DNA of 64,000 nt from Neocallimastix lanati (nom. inval.) (GCA_016946835.1 JACVTC010000007.1:450001-514000), one strand, 5' to 3'; positions 28,729 through 52,190 are shown, counted from the first letter of the stretch. The notes: generated from the letters alone by a model not told the origin. Translations and numbers: made by a program.

Positions 28729-30621
28729 TTACTCATCAGCTTCAATTGAATGTGTTAATTTTGGGGATTGTGTTGGTAATGACGTTAAAGGTTGAATAGA
28801 TTTTGAAGCTAATAATGGTTTTGATACTGGTTTTGTTGTTAATACTGGTTTTGTTGTTAATACTGGTTTTGTTGTTGATAAAGCTGGTTGTGATGATATA
28901 GATATAACAGAAACTATATTATTAAAATGAATAAAATATTGAATTAATATATTTATATTTTAATTACCGTTTTAATAATATAATATTATTTTTATAATAT
29001 ATTTATTTATTAATTTATTTATTATTATCAATAGTATAATTTTTTTTTATATTTTATTTACCTTTTGAACGTTGAGTAGCTTTTCTATGTAATGATGATC
29101 TCAACGAAGAACTACGCTTAAGATTATTAACAGGTAAAATCATATTCTCTGGAGGAGAAGGAATTGTTATAACAACTGAATTTGGATCTTGCTTAAGAAC
29201 AACTTCTTCATCATGATCTTTATCATGTATTGGTTCTGCAATCACAGAAGCTTCTCTAATAGATTGAATTGTTTGTTTAGTAACTTTAAGATTTTTAAAT
29301 TCAATTGGTAATACCACAGATGGAAACATACCAAACATAGCTAATTCTTCATTTTCTTGTATACTAAGATCATTATTATATTCTATTTTTTTATTATCCT
29401 TTTCTTCCTTTTCTTCAAATAAAGTTTTATTTTGTCCATAACACCATAAATCATCATAAATTTCTCTTACAATTAATTCGTCACCAACACGAATTAATAA
29501 TTCATCATCACGTGTTGGAACAAAGGCTTTCTTTGCTTTCCATACCTTATCCAATAATCCCATTGATTTAGCAGCTTCTTCTGCTTCTTCTAATAAATCA
29601 TAATCATAAACATTTTCAATACTATCCGTTGTTATATTTGCTTGTGGTAATTCTATCCAAGATTCACGATAACTTTTAATTGGAGGTTCATAAGTTCTAC
29701 GTCTATTAACAGTTAAACTTGGAATACTTCTTGAACCAGTTGGTATGGTTGATGAAGACTTTTTCTTATAATTAAAAATAAGAACTAATACTACTGGTAT
29801 AGCAATTGCAGCACCAATAATAACATAAGAAGTTTTACTGAAATTTATTGATTTTGTATTTTTATTTACAGCAAAAACCTCACTCTTCACTAATAAATTC
29901 TTTTTTGTATCCCAAATTATTATTTCCTTTGCACCATTTTCCTATTAAGTATTATTATAGAATTTAATTATATTTTGTAAGTATATTTAAATGCATCAGT
30001 TTTAAAATACAATTTTACTAAATTATCAGTTAAGATATTATGTATTTATTTTATGTTAATTATAAAATATATTAAAAATTATATTAATAAACCATTAAAT
30101 ATATAGATATATTCATACAATATTATTATCTAAATTTTCAATATTATAATTATAACATTTGTCATTAGAAGATATATTTTCAGCCAATATGAAACCTTTT
30201 TCGAATTGAGATTCATTCATGGTATTTAAAGTAATTATTATATTTTGATTACTTGAACTATTTGAACTATTTGTTTTATCCCAACATATACTGAGATTAC
30301 CATCTATATGTAAAAAATTATTAAATAATAAATATATATGTTAATTTATTATCCACAATTTACATAATAAATTGTAAGAATATAATAAAGTATTATATAT
30401 TATATTATTGAGTTACCTTTATATTCCATTCCTTTTGTTGGATTTATTATTTTCCATTCTTTTATTTTAAAAATATTAAATAAAATAATTTTGTTAATAT
30501 ATAAATAATATTTATTTATTATGTAACTCTATATATTACCATCTGCATATGCGATATTGAATATTTGAAAAAGTATACCCAATGTGAACCAAAAATATTT
30601 ATTAATTAAAATTTTGTCCAT
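28729..30621 (-). CDS. Kre9/Knh1-like single-pass membrane protein with cytoplasmic SH3
   Basis: Five exons: 30540-30621, 30417-30458, 30119-30303, 29062-29941 and 28729-28913, all GT-AG, giving 457 residues. It starts with a signal peptide (about residues 1-25, ending AYAD). An N-terminal extracellular domain resembles the Kre9/Knh1 family (INPTKGMEYKDGNLSICWDK) and has many Asn and Ser. A transmembrane segment (VIIGAAIAIPVVLVLIF, about residue 143) is followed by KKK. The cytoplasmic part holds an SH3 domain (AKKAFVPTRDDELLIRVGDE ... MFPSVV) with a charged insert of about 25 residues before the last strand. The tail has three TTKPVL-type repeats. A wall or surface sensor linked to SH3 partners is plausible, but the function is inferred. 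Confidence 0.8.
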
Positions 30622-32696
30622 TTTTACTTGTATTATATTATATATTTATTTGCTTAAGAATTTATATGGTATAAGAAATTCTATTAATTATATCAAGATT
30701 AATAATATTATTATTCATAAAAAAATATATGCAATTAATCAATAAATACTATTATATTATTATTATTATTATTTATTATTAATTTATTATAAAAAGGAAA
30801 TGATATATACTTTTATTGTTGTTTTTATATGATTGCTTTTGAATTATTTCTACTTTTTTTTTTTTTTTTTTTAAATTACTAAAATTATCAATAAAAAAGG
30901 TATTTCAGATTTTTTTTTTTTTATTTTTATATATAATTTACAAAGTTAAGCGATTATTAAAAATAAAAAAGAGAAAGAGAAAAACTTATTTCTTTTATGA
31001 ATACTTATTATTATTACAGCTTTTTATTATTATTATTATTATTATTATTAAAATAAAATAATTTTATATTATTTAATTTGATTCCAATACTTTTTATCTA
31101 TATTTTATTATTATTATTAGTATTGCATTTATTTTTATTTTATTTCATTTTATTGTTATTTTTTTATTGTAATAATTTTTTTTTATGCATTTATTTATTT
31201 TTGTTATTATTTTTTTATAAATATTTTATTATTAAAGCATAAAAATAAATATTATTTGATTTTAAATATTTAATATTTACGATTAATAATAATTTAAAAA
31301 TATTTTTTATTGAACATAAAAAAAAAAACTATAAATACTTAATGTTGAATAAGTACTTTTTTTATTTTTATTTATTTTATTGTCTTTGTTTTATTCTTCT
31401 TACTATTTTTTTTTATTCTAAGGAAAAATAAAAATCATATTACTTTAAAATTTCACTATTTATGTAAGAAATATTTATTAAGTATAATACTTTTTTCAAT
31501 AAAAATTTGAATTAAAAAATTTTATTATTGAATCCTTAAAATTTCTTATATTTCTTATAACAAAATAGCATTATTCTATTAAAATTATTATGTTTCCTCG
31601 ATTAAATATTATAATATTTAAGGGCCAAATTTAAAAAGTTTATAAACTTTTTTAATTATTTAATAATTATTTTTTTTTCTTATATCATTTATACTAAGCA
31701 AAATTTATTCAATTGTTTAATCCTATTTTCCACTTTTTAAAAAATAAAAAAAAAATAATAATTTTTATAAAAAAAAATAAAAAAAAATAAAAAAAAATAA
31801 AAAAAAATAAAAAAAAAGGACTTTCAAAAATATATTTATTTAATATTTAATTATTAAATCATAAAAAATAGAAAAATTTTTTTTAAAAAAATCCAGCTTA
31901 AATTACATTAAACAACAACTAAAAAAAAAAGGATTATGCATAAATAAATAAATAAGTAAATAAATAAATAAATAATATATATATTATATATAATATTTTG
32001 AAACTATATTAAATATTAAAGTTTAATTTATAATTAATTAAATTTGATTATACAATAAATAAATAATAATAAATAATAAATTATATAATATATATAATTT
32101 TTTATTATTAAAAATGACATACATATTAATAATAAATAGGATACAAATGATTTATATCAATTTAATATATTATAAAATATATATAATAAATATATAAATT
32201 TATATAATGTATATTAATAAATTTATTTATACCATAATTTCTTAATTAAGGAACGTTTTTTTTTACATAGAAATTACTTTTATATTGATAAAGAATGGAT
32301 TACTTCAATAATTAAATATTATATATAATAATATATTATATACAATATAATTAATATATAATTAACTATAATCTATTTTATTATATCATATATAATTACT
32401 ATAGATAATTGAAAATGTTTAATAATTTAATTATTATGAAAATCTTTTTTAATTTATTATGTATAATCTATAATATATTAACATTCTATTCAATAAACTT
32501 TCATAAAATTTTTAATATAAATGCTTTTATTTTATATTGTATGATTTATATTAATATATGAATTTCAATCGAATGAATATATTTAATATTTTCGATTATA
32601 TTTTAAGGGTAGTAGTATAGAATTATAAGGTTATAAGTTGTAATATATTATCTATATTAAATAATAATTAATCATAATTTTGGTTAAAGCAAAAAT

Positions 32697-32878
<182 letters not shown>

Positions 32879-34077
32879 ATAATAAATAAGTATTGGACTA
32901 TAAAAAAACTTTATAGTTAAATAAGTAGATAACAAAATATTAACTTAAATAATTATTAATTGTTTGTTTAATTTCACTATCTAATTAAGCAATTAACTTT
33001 TTTTTTGTACATTAAAAGAAAATAAACATATATATATTCAATAATTCTAAAAGATATATATAATACTGGTGATATAATTAATATTCCAAATAATAATAAA
33101 GAAAAGACGTTTTTTTTTTTCGATAATACCAATGTAATAAATAATGTGATAATATATCAATCTAATATATTATTAACTGCTATTAATTATAATTAATGTG
33201 TAACATTCAATTTAGTAATAGAATATGTTACTGATATATTCCATTAATGTGTTTTTTTTATTAAAATATATATTAATAAGAATAAGGAAATAAGGAATGA
33301 CGATTTTTTTTTTACATTTTATGACCATCACATTTTTTTTAATATATGCCATTTCTCCATGCTTCAGATTTATTTCTCTTTTATTTAATAATTAAAGTTT
33401 AAATTTTTGTGTAACATCATCCTGTGAATAAGAATTTGACCTTTGAAAGGAATATAAAGAAATAGAAGGAAAATAAGCCAACTTGTATGGTGGAAAATAA
33501 AAAACTCTTGTTCAATTTTTTTTTTTTTTTTTTTTTTTTTTCATACATATCATTGAATAAAAATACTTATTTATTATGAAATGTCTAATCGATAATAGGA
33601 GTAATAAATTAAAAAAAAGAGTTATAAATAAATAAATAAATAAATAATTAATTAACAATATTATATATAATTAAATGAATAAATAATTATATGATTAAAA
33701 AAATTATTAACCTTTAATAAAAATTATATAAGTATATTAATTATAAATATTATAAATAACAAATAACATTTTTAAATATATATATATATATAACTTAAAT
33801 TTTAATTTTGTTCTAGTCTTATAATAATTATATATAAAATAGTTTATATTATAAAACTGTAAAAATATTTAAATATGAAATTTAAAATTTAATTTACAGT
33901 TAGAAAGGAAAAAATTTAATGTTTAAATTTTTGATTTGTATATATGATATTATTTATATTTATTCATAGATAAAATGAATAATTGAATAATTATTAATTT
34001 GAAAGAAAAAAAAAGCTTTTCATTAACTATTAATTGATAATTGATTGAAACTATTAATTGATTGATACATTTGATGT

Positions 34078-34118
<41 letters not shown>

Positions 34119-35655
34119 AAAAAGATTAAATTTATATATAATAAAAAAAAAAAACAGAGAAACTCATCATATAACCATTATAATAATTATATATTAATTA
34201 CATTAAAATTACAATAATTATATTTTATTTTAAAAAGTTTTTAATTATAAATACTAATTATTTATTTATTTTTTTTATACATATATTTTATTACTTGAAG
34301 TCTTTATCTATATTGATAATCTGATAATCAAATATCATATAAAACAATAATAAATAATTATCATTTAAATACATTTATATATATTTTCTTAAAATATAAT
34401 ACTATTCACATTTAAAGTGTAATTAAATTTGCCTTTTATAAACCTTATAATGTATACTATTTTAATAATTTCTTTTCTAAATTTTCACTTTTTTTGAATT
34501 TAGTTTATAGTATAAAAAAAAAAGTTGAAATAATAAATTTATTTATATAAATGAATATTATTTTATTATTATTATTTTTTTTTTCTTATTAAACTTTAAA
34601 ATGCTTCTTATATAATAATAAAATTTTAAACCTTTTTATATTATTATTATGACATATGATGTTAAATGTTTAATTAATTTTATATAGTTACGGCTGCCCT
34701 ATGAAAAAAAAATTAAAGTTAATTTATAAAACAGTATTATCATAAATAATAAAAAAAAATTAAATTATTATTCAAATTTGATTAAGTTTATAAAATATTA
34801 AAAATTTTTAAATATAATAAATATTTATAATATTGTATAAACAAATTTTTTTATTAAAAATGCTTTTTATTTCAAAATCTTCTTTCAAAAAGCTTTAATA
34901 ATGAAAAATTAAATTTATTATTATTATGAATATAATCATTATTATTATGGATATGATTTATTACTATTATTATTTTAATTATTATTGCTAATATTATAGT
35001 TTTTATTGTTATTGTTTATTCACTAACAATTATATTTTGTGAAGATCTAAAATCCATTATTATAAAAAAGAATTTATTATTATTTAAAATGTTTATTTAA
35101 GAATTGAATATGTCTATATATATTTTAAAGTTTAAAAATAATATAAAATTATTTTTAAAATAAAAACAAACAAAAATAAAATAAATAATTTAAGGTTTAA
35201 TAAATATTAAATTATTTTTTCTTATTTTCCATATTAATTAATCTTAATAATAATAAAATTTATTAATTTATTAAATATTTAATTAAATTTTTATTCGAAT
35301 ATTTATTTATTTTTGATAATAATAATACCAAAAGAAAGAATCATAATAAATAATAAATAATAATACTTTTTAATATTAAATAAGTAATAGTAATATAATT
35401 GAAATAGAAATAATACTAAAAATAATTATAACATAAAAATAAAAATATTTATCAACATTATACTATTAACTATTAATTTATATATTAATTTAATATGTAT
35501 ATATATATGGATTTTAATTTTAAAATTTTTTGAAAATTACTTATGACATTGATAAATGAAAGATTTTATTTAAACCTATTATATTTTAAGAAATCAATGA
35601 TACTAAATGATATTGTAAATAATGATAATAATAATAGTAAATAATAGTAATACTA

Positions 35656-35700
<45 letters not shown>

Positions 35701-36204
35701 TAATAATAATAATAAAATAATAATAATATTAATAATAATAATTTATATGTCTATGTTTGCAAAAACTAATTAAATAGGTATAAATCATAAATGCATTTCT
35801 TAACCGTTATTGAAAAGTATAATAATATATTTCTATAGTGCATTTGCTTTTATTCATTTTATATTTTTAACATAAACATTAATGTGTATATATAAACAAG
35901 TATAATTAGTTTATTTATAATTAATAGATGAATATATTTTAGATATTAGATATTTTTTTCATTAACAGATTTTAAATATAAAATTTTATAAGATTTTGGA
36001 ATTTAGTTTTAATAATTTGTACTAAATTGCATATTTTTGTTTAAAATTTTAATTTTTTTTTTTTTTTTATAATAATTTTTTATGTATGGAATCTATGGAA
36101 TCTTCTCTTAAAAAAAATAAAAAAATAAAATAAAAATTAGCATTAATAAATTAAATCTTATTAGAAAAATATATAAATAAATTTAAATTTATTAATATAT
36201 TAAC

Positions 36205-36537
36205 AAATAATAAATAAATAGTAAATAATAAATAATAAATAAATAATAAATAATAAATAATAAATAATAAATAATAAATAATAAATAATAAATAATAAAT
36301 AATAAATAATAAATAATAAATAATAAATAATAAATAATAAATAATAAATAATAAATAATAAATAATAAATTATAAATAATAAATAATAAATAATAAATAG
36401 TAAATAATAAATAATAAATAATAAATAATAAATAATAAATAATAAATAATAAATAATAAATAATAAATAATAAATAATAAATAATAAATAATAAATAATA
36501 AATAATAAATAATAAATAATAAATAATAAATAATAAA
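36205..36537. repeat. (TAATAAA)n heptanucleotide array
   Basis: About 45 copies with single-base variants near 36370 and 36399. Same unit and strand orientation as 865-1228. Confidence 0.95.
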
Positions 36538-36798
36538 CTTTAAATGCTATTAATCATTTTAATATTACGTAGTTTTAATAATATAATTTGTTATGATAAT
36601 AATAAATAATATTATTCGTTATAAAATATAATTATCGTTACCTAACTATTTATTAATTTATTTAATAACTTTAGATTTATTTATTTATTATTTGTTTATT
36701 TATTTATTTAATAATATTATTACAAAATTTATTATTGGTATTATTTTTAATGTTATTATATCTTATATTAAGGATTTGATAAAAAAAAAAAAAAAAAA

Positions 36799-37251
36799 TT
36801 AAATCTTTAAATAATAAAACAAATGAATATTTGCATATAAAATAAGTCCTAATCCAATGTATTCTACATTTCTTGATATTAAAACAGCAGAATGTCTTGG
36901 AAGATGGTATTTTTTCTTACTGTATATATTAGTATATGTATATATATGTATATATATATTTTTTTTAATTGGGAAAAAATAGATTGGCAAATTTTATATT
37001 AATAAATATTCATATCATTTATTATTTATTATTTTTTATTTACTATTTAAAATATATAAAATAATAATAATAATAATAAAAAAAACTTAACTGATTAATT
37101 AAATTATCTTCATCTATCTTTTCCATTTTATTGTCTTTTTCAATTTTATTTAAATCGGTTTTTGATTTATTGCTTTCACTAAAATTATTGTTTAATATAA
37201 TAGTAAAAATGAATAAAGATTAAATTATATATATATATATATATATAAGAA

Positions 37252-37293
<42 letters not shown>

Positions 37294-38274
37294 TGTTTTT
37301 TGTTTTTGTTTTTGTATTTAATTTATATATATATATACATATGTATTACTATTGATTATTATTACCTATTTTTATTATTATGGAATATAATATCCGCAAT
37401 AAATAATATAACTTTTCTTGTTAATTTTTTATATGTAATAAGTATTATTAATCCTAAAATATATAATATAAATTAATAGATAAATGGATTTATTAACATT
37501 TAATAAAAATATATATATATTTTTTTTATTTATTTATTTCATGATATATAAACCATATATATCATGAAATAAATAATATATATATATATTAAATTTACCT
37601 AATAAATATCTTATTAATAAAATAACTTTTAAACCAAAAATATCATATAATTTATTTAAAAGACTATATCTAAGAAAAGATTGGTTTATTTTATTAAAAA
37701 CAGGTGGTTCCTTTTTAAAAGTATTTTTAAGTCCTTTAACTACACCATATTTCATTTTGTAGGTTTTAACTAAGCTATGTTTACCAAAATACTTTTTATC
37801 CAACCATGAACCAATAGCAATACCATCAAAAAAACAAAAGAATGAATAGCTATCTTCAAAACAAGGACAATAATCTATATTATATATTTTTTAAAACAAA
37901 GTAATAATAATTATAATAATTATAATAATTATAATAATAATAATAATAAATGATTTATTAATTAATATTTAAATGACAATAAAATAATAACTATAATAGT
38001 TATAATAAAATAACTAACGTTCTGGATCAGGATGAACATAAATAAGTAATAATCTATGGAAAAGGACTTGAATTATTGGTCCTATAAGAAAAAATATTAG
38101 ATATTTTAATCATAATAAATAATAATAATATTTAATATTTAATATTAACAATTTATACATTAATATATAAATTTAATTGATTAGCTTAGTATTTGTTAGA
38201 TAAAATGAAAAAAAAAAAAAAAAAAAAATAAAATAAAAAATAAAAATAAAATAAAAAATAAAATAAAAAATAAA

Positions 38275-38318
<44 letters not shown>

Positions 38319-38860
38319 AAAATAAAATAAAAAATAAAAATAAAGTAAAAAATAAAAAAAAATAAAAAATAAAAAATAAAATAAAAAATAAAATAAAAAA
38401 AAAAAAAAAAAAAAATAAAATAAAATATAAAATTAATAGTAAATATACCTAAAACACTTGAATAAAAATAGGATTCATAAACGGAACAAATAAAAAGCCA
38501 ATTAATTACCGTAACAAATACACCGATAATAAGGCCCACAACAACATCTAAAAAGGAATGCATACCAAAGTAAATTCTACTTAAACTGACTAAAAATATA
38601 AATGTTAAAGTGGTTAAATAAATAAATATCATTAATAAATGACTTGTAGAAACTATAGGCTTTATAAACGATAAAAAGAAGAATAAAAAATTAAAAGCAA
38701 GAACACAAGCATTGGCTGAATGTGTACTTGGACAACCATATTCATAATCAACATAACTTTTCTTCAACTTTCTAATAACTGGTGGACTTTTTGGTCTTGG
38801 TAAACTAAGATAATCCTATTAATAAAATTTTCATTTAAAAAAAATAATAAAATAATAAAA

Positions 38861-38900
<40 letters not shown>

Positions 38901-38965
38901 AATAATAATGATAATAATAATAATAATAATAAAAGATTAGTAATAAGAATACAATATAATAATGT

Positions 38966-38996
<31 letters not shown>

Positions 38997-39998
38997 TTAA
39001 TCCAACCAGTTATAAAAGTTGAATATGCAAAAGATAATACCTATATATATATATATATATAATTGTAAATATTTATTAATCTTAATATGACTTTATTTAT
39101 TATAATATGTTATATATATTCGTATATTTATACTTTGTAAAATATATATGATAATAATATTTATTATAATAATAGTATCACTTTCAATTGAATATATTTA
39201 TATATAAATTATTAAATACTATTATTTAGTAATTAAATCAGTATTTCTAAAGATGGATAAGACATTTCATTAAAATTAATTTATTTTTTTTTTATTTCTT
39301 CATATATAAACTATTGTAATTTATAATTAATTTAATTAATAATTCTGGGGATGGAGAAGATATTTTAATAAAATTTATTATAATTGATTTTATAATTGAA
39401 AATTTATTTTTTTTATTTTAAGAAGCTATATATATATTTTTTTCTAAATAAATGCCTACTTTCAATTAATTTCAATATTTCAAATTCAAATAAAAATTCT
39501 ACTATTTATTTCATTATATTTAATAACATCATTATTTAAATAATACTATTAATGAGATAATAAATGAATTTGTATATATGATGGATTTCTAATTCAAAAA
39601 TTTCATGAAATTTTTTTATTGAATAAAAATTTAGAATTGATAAAAAAAAAAGTGGTTTTTTCTTTCTCTTTTAATTAAATATAAATATTTACAAGACTTC
39701 TAGACAAAAAATTTAATTGTTTGAATAATTCTTTTCTCATTAAACCATACTCGGAGACGTCACACCAAAAAAGCATAGGAATAAATATTGTATAGAAATC
39801 ATCATTTCCTGTAAAAGTAGCAATTTTCATTATATTGGTTAAAAATGGAGATTGTATACTTTTTTGAATTTCAAGAATTTTTTCTGATTCTTTATTAATT
39901 CCTTTTTTTAAATAATTTCTTAATTTTTCTTTAAAAGTTAAATTATTATTAACTGGAACCTGAATTTCAGATTCTTTAATTTCATTTGATGCTACCAT
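36799..39998 (-). CDS. LCB3: Long-chain base / sphingosine-1-phosphate phosphatase (PAP2 family)
   Basis: Eight exons: 39693-39998, 38996-39040, 38449-38815, 38019-38081, 37599-37874, 37366-37453, 37092-37178 and 36799-36919, giving 450 residues. All three PAP2 phosphatase motifs are intact: K-x6-RP (KDYLSLPRPKSPP), PSTHS (CPSTHSANA) and SR-x5-H-x3-D (SRIYFGMHSFLD). The N-terminus (SPFLTNIMKIATFTGNDDFY) and the VHPDPE...CPCFEDS stretch match sphingosine-1-phosphate phosphatases. It should dephosphorylate long-chain base phosphates at the ER membrane, with several hydrophobic helices. The A-rich tract at 38190-38440 lies in intron 3. Divergent from DPH4, 805 bp away. Confidence 0.88.
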
Positions 39999-40803
39999 TT
40001 TTTTTTTTTAATGTATTATTATTATTATTATTATTATTTTCCCTTAATTTATATTTTATTATTTTTTCCACTTATAAATGAATAAATATTTTAATATATT
40101 ACGATATTATTTTTTATTTTTATATTTTATTAGTTCTTCACATATATATATAATTTAATTATATATATATAATTTTTTTTTTTTTTTTTTTTTAAAATTA
40201 ATTATTTAATAAAAAAAAAAAATAAAAAAAACTTTTTCTTTAGATTTATATAACTATTTAATAAATTTTTAATTAATAATTTTAATGTATTGGATAATAA
40301 TCCTTCAAAAATAAATTTTTTTTTATGATAAATTTTTACTATTTTAATTAATATTGTAGTTTTGATAAATAAAAATATTTATATTTATTTATATATTTAA
40401 AATTATAAATATATACTTGATAATTTTTTTTTTTCGAATTTTAATTTTTTTCATTTATTTTTAAAATTTGAATTAGTATTAACCAATCATATATTATGAA
40501 AAATTAAAAATTAACATCAATGTTTTTTTATTTTTTTTAAAAAAAATATGAAAAAAAAATCTAGTAGTTTTACATTTTATTAGTTTAAAGAAAGTTAAGA
40601 AAGTTAAGGAAAAAAAAAAAAAAAGATAAACAAAAACTTTTACTATCATTGGTTTTATTATTACTAATTTTAATTTTATTTTATTAAGGTAGGTCATTTA
40701 CATTTATATCAAAATTTTATTTAATTCCAGGAAATTATTACTAATTTATATATACACAAATTTCTAAATTTTATATTAATAATAATAGTTAATAAGCATC
40801 AAA
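39999..40803. promoter_or_regulatory. Divergent intergenic region between LCB3-like and DPH4 genes
   Basis: 805 bp of A/T-rich DNA that must hold both promoters. Long T tracts flank the start sites (e.g. 40169-40192). No defined element recognised. Confidence 0.45.
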
Positions 40804-41695
40804 ATGAATAGTTATGAAATTCTCGACGTGGACCCCAATACTGATTTCGAAATAATTAAAAAAACTTATCAAAAATTGATATTAAAAGTAAATACTTTAA
40901 TTATTAAATATTTATAAGTATATGAATATTAAAATAAATTATTTAAATAAAAAGCGAAATGTATTAAAATTTAATTTACATTTCTATACTGGAAAAATAT
41001 TGAAATTCATTAATAAAAGACAAAATTAGAATGAAATTTTAGCTTTTCATTTCAATTTAAAAAAGTAATAACAAATGAAATATATATATATATATTTATT
41101 TATTTGAAATTAAATTAAATAAAATAAAAACTAGTATCACCCAGATAAATTACAACAAATTGGTATAACATCCAAAATTGAAATTGAAAAAAATAAAAAA
41201 AAATTTCAAGAAATTCAAAAAGCTTGGGACAATATTTCCAGTGTAGAAAAAAAATTACAATATGATAAGGAACTTTTAGGTATTAAATTGTTTATTATTT
41301 TTGTTGTAATAGCATTTCAATTATTATAAATAATTATAAAATGTTATTTATTATGAAATTATATATTAAACATTTAAATATTATTTATTTTATGACCTTT
41401 TTTTATAAAAAAAAAAAAAAAAAGCCAATTCCTTTAAACAAGAAGGTGTAATCAATGAAGAAATAGACCTTGATGATATGGAATATGATGAAGGTTACTA
41501 TTAATTATAATATACTAAGATTAATTAAATATATATATATTACAAAAATAATAATATTATTATATAATAATAATATAATAAAAGTTTATTATAATATTTT
41601 AATTTTTCAAAATATCTTTAGAAAATAAATAAATAAATAAATAGATAATAATAATAAAATAATAATATTCCATATTAACAATCAAAACCTTTTAA

Positions 41696-41778
<83 letters not shown>

Positions 41779-41942
41779 TTAATTTAGACGAAGAAACCTA
41801 TTTTAGTGAATGTCGTTGTGGAGGTATCTATAAAATTACAGTTGATGATTTAGAAAATAATGTTAACGTAATCAGTTGTGATATATGTTCCCTAAAAATT
41901 AAGGTACTCTATGAAGTTATAGAAGATGAAGAAGAGGATTAA
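40804..41942 (+). CDS. DPH4: Diphthamide biosynthesis J-protein DPH4 (DNAJC24/JJJ3)
   Basis: Four exons: 40804-40887, 41135-41279, 41425-41493 and 41788-41942, giving 150 residues. Residues 1-75 are a J domain (YEILDVDPNTDFEIIKKTYQ, HPDK motif in YHPDKLQQ). The C-terminus is a CSL zinc finger: CRCGG and CDICSLKIKV supply the four Cys, and CDxCSL is the family hallmark. The combination defines DPH4, which passes electrons or iron to the Dph1-Dph2 enzyme in the first step of making diphthamide on elongation factor 2. The 294-bp last intron contains an (ATT)n tract. Human and yeast proteins are of similar size. Confidence 0.9.
41700..41780. repeat. (ATT)n tract in DPH4 intron 3
   Basis: About 27 trinucleotide copies ending 8 bases before the acceptor AG. 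Confidence 0.9.
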
Positions 41943-42239
41943 GTAACAAATTATCAAACAAAAACAAATAATACATAAACAAAAACGAACAAACATATAT
42001 ATATGTAATATATATATAATAACATATTGTCTAGAATTTTTGATAGAATTTTTTTAATTTTTTTTTATTTAGATAAAAAAAAAAAAAAAATCAATAATAG
42101 TTAATTCTATATACCAATAGTAAAAAAGTATTTTAATAGAAAAATAAAAAAAAAAAAATAAAACTGGATACCCTTTTATCACTTGAAATAATATATTTTT
42201 AATATATATATAAATAAAAATTATAAGCAAAATAAATTA

Positions 42240-42283
<44 letters not shown>

Positions 42284-42887
42284 AAAAAAAATAAATTACA
42301 TAGTAAATATATATACAAATAATAAAATAATAAATTTAATACAATAACAATAGAAACAATAATTGATAATTTATACATATTTAAAAAATATATTTTTTTT
42401 TAAATTGATAATTGATATTATATATATGTTTATTTATTTAATTTTTTTTTTTGTTTTTTTTTTTGTTTTTTTTTTTTTGTTTTTTTATGTTTTTTTTTTT
42501 TTTTTTTTTTTTTTTTTTGTTTTTGTTCATGTCTCTTATTTTTTTTTTTTTTTGTTTGTTTGTTGTTTAATAATGTAATATGAAGCTTAGTATAGTATAG
42601 TATAGTATTTTTTAAAAAATAAAATAAATTTATAATATATATATATATATATTAAAATTAAATAATTAAATAATATAGTTTATATTTTTTTTTAAAAAAA
42701 TAAAAAAGTATATATATATATATAAAAAATAAAAAAATAAAAAAAATAAAATAAAAAAATTAATTTAATTCTATTTTTCAAAATATTACAATATTTTATA
42801 TTTATATATAGATATATATAGATATAAATTATGGATATAATATTATAAAGTAATTATATAATATATATGTAAAATAAAAGGAAACAA

Positions 42888-42938
<51 letters not shown>

Positions 42939-43101
42939 ATTGAATAATTATGATAATAATAATACTAAATAATAGGTAATTAATTTGTTATTTGTATTAT
43001 TATTATTTTTTTTAATAATTTACTAAAAGTTCTGTTATATATTATTTTTTTTCTTTATCTTCTTTCATTATTCTTATTTCTTCTTCTTCTTCTTCTTCTA
43101 T

Positions 43102-43151
<50 letters not shown>

Positions 43152-43160
43152 GTTTAATAA
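41943..43160. other. Convergent intergenic region, homopolymer-rich
   Basis: Between the 3' ends of DPH4 and the Rho GEF gene. Poly-A (42242-42281) and poly-T runs (42493-42518, 42893-42934, 43101-43150). No gene. Confidence 0.6.
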
Positions 43161-50614
<7,454 letters not shown>

Positions 50615-51776
50615 AATTTTTTTTAATTAAATTTTTTTTTTTTTTTTTTTTTTTTTTAGTAATATTATGATTAATTATATGTTAATATATATAATTGATT
50701 TGTAAGGATAAATTATTTAAGAGGTTGATTGAAGTTTATAAAAATTTAATAGAATTTATATATATATATATAAATATATATATTTATATATTTTATGATG
50801 TATTATTGATATTATAATTTATTTGATATATTTTGAATAATTTTTATTTAATTTATTTATTTTTGATTTTTGGATCACATTTGTTTCAAAAAAAAAAATC
50901 TAGCATATAAAAATATATAATTAAAAATATATATATTAATAAATTATATGATAATTTATACACTTTTTTTTTTTTTTTTTTATTTTATTTTCCCTTCTTT
51001 CATTATTTAATTTGTATATATATACTTAAGTTACTATTATTTGATATATTTATATTATATATTTTACATATTTTATTATATTTTATCCATGTATTATTTT
51101 CAATAGAATATATAATTTATATTTAAATTTATACATAATAATATTTTTATCTTAATTTCATATATACTTTATAATATAAAAATTTAATATTAAAAATTTT
51201 ATATATCAACATTAAAAAACATTTAATTTTTATATATATACAATTAGGCATACAGTTTTAAATAGAATAGTAAAAATAAAAATAATAGTTTGAAAATGAA
51301 TAGCCCATATTATTATAATTAATATATATCAAAAAAGATAATTCTTTTTCAATATTCTTTTACTCCAAAATAAATTAAATATGGTCCTAATATGTTTAAC
51401 ATTATACGAATTTCTATTATATTGTTAAAAATTTTCTAAAACATTTTTTTTTTCATAAAAAAAAAAAAAAAAAGAAAGTATTTATTTCATAATATTAAAA
51501 AAATTTTTTTTATAATTAATAAAAATTAAAATAATGTAGAATTAAAATAATATAAATAAAATAACTGATTAAATAATTAAATAAATGTATTAAAAAAAAT
51601 AATATAGATATATATAATTATGTTAAATTTTATAATAATAATAATAATTATTATTATAATAAAATATATGTAGAATTATAATAAAATATTAAAATATTAA
51701 AATGGAATTATATTAGATTTAAAAATAAATAAAAAAAAATTAGTAAAGAAACTTTGATAATTAATATTAAAAATGT

Positions 51777-51830
<54 letters not shown>

Positions 51831-52122
51831 CTCTTTAAAATTATATTACCAAATAAAAAGTATATTTATTATCATTATATATAAATTTTTTATATATAGT
51901 TTATAAAATTCAAAGTTTAATAATTTGTATTAATATTTGAATTGTAAAAATACAAATTTTTTTTTCTCATATTATATTAATATGTTAACTCATAATAAAA
52001 ATAATATAATAATAATAAAATTATAATTATTATTTTTATATAGTTTAATATATAATAAAAATTATTGCTATAATTTTATTATTATTATTATTATTATATT
52101 ATTATTATTAATATTATTGTTA

Positions 52123-52190
<68 letters not shown>

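Noticed and set aside
38186-38460. Phe-rich C-terminal extension of the phosphatase exon
   Set aside because: Read-through into an A-rich intron; a good donor at 38448 and downstream exons in phase with family motifs fit better.
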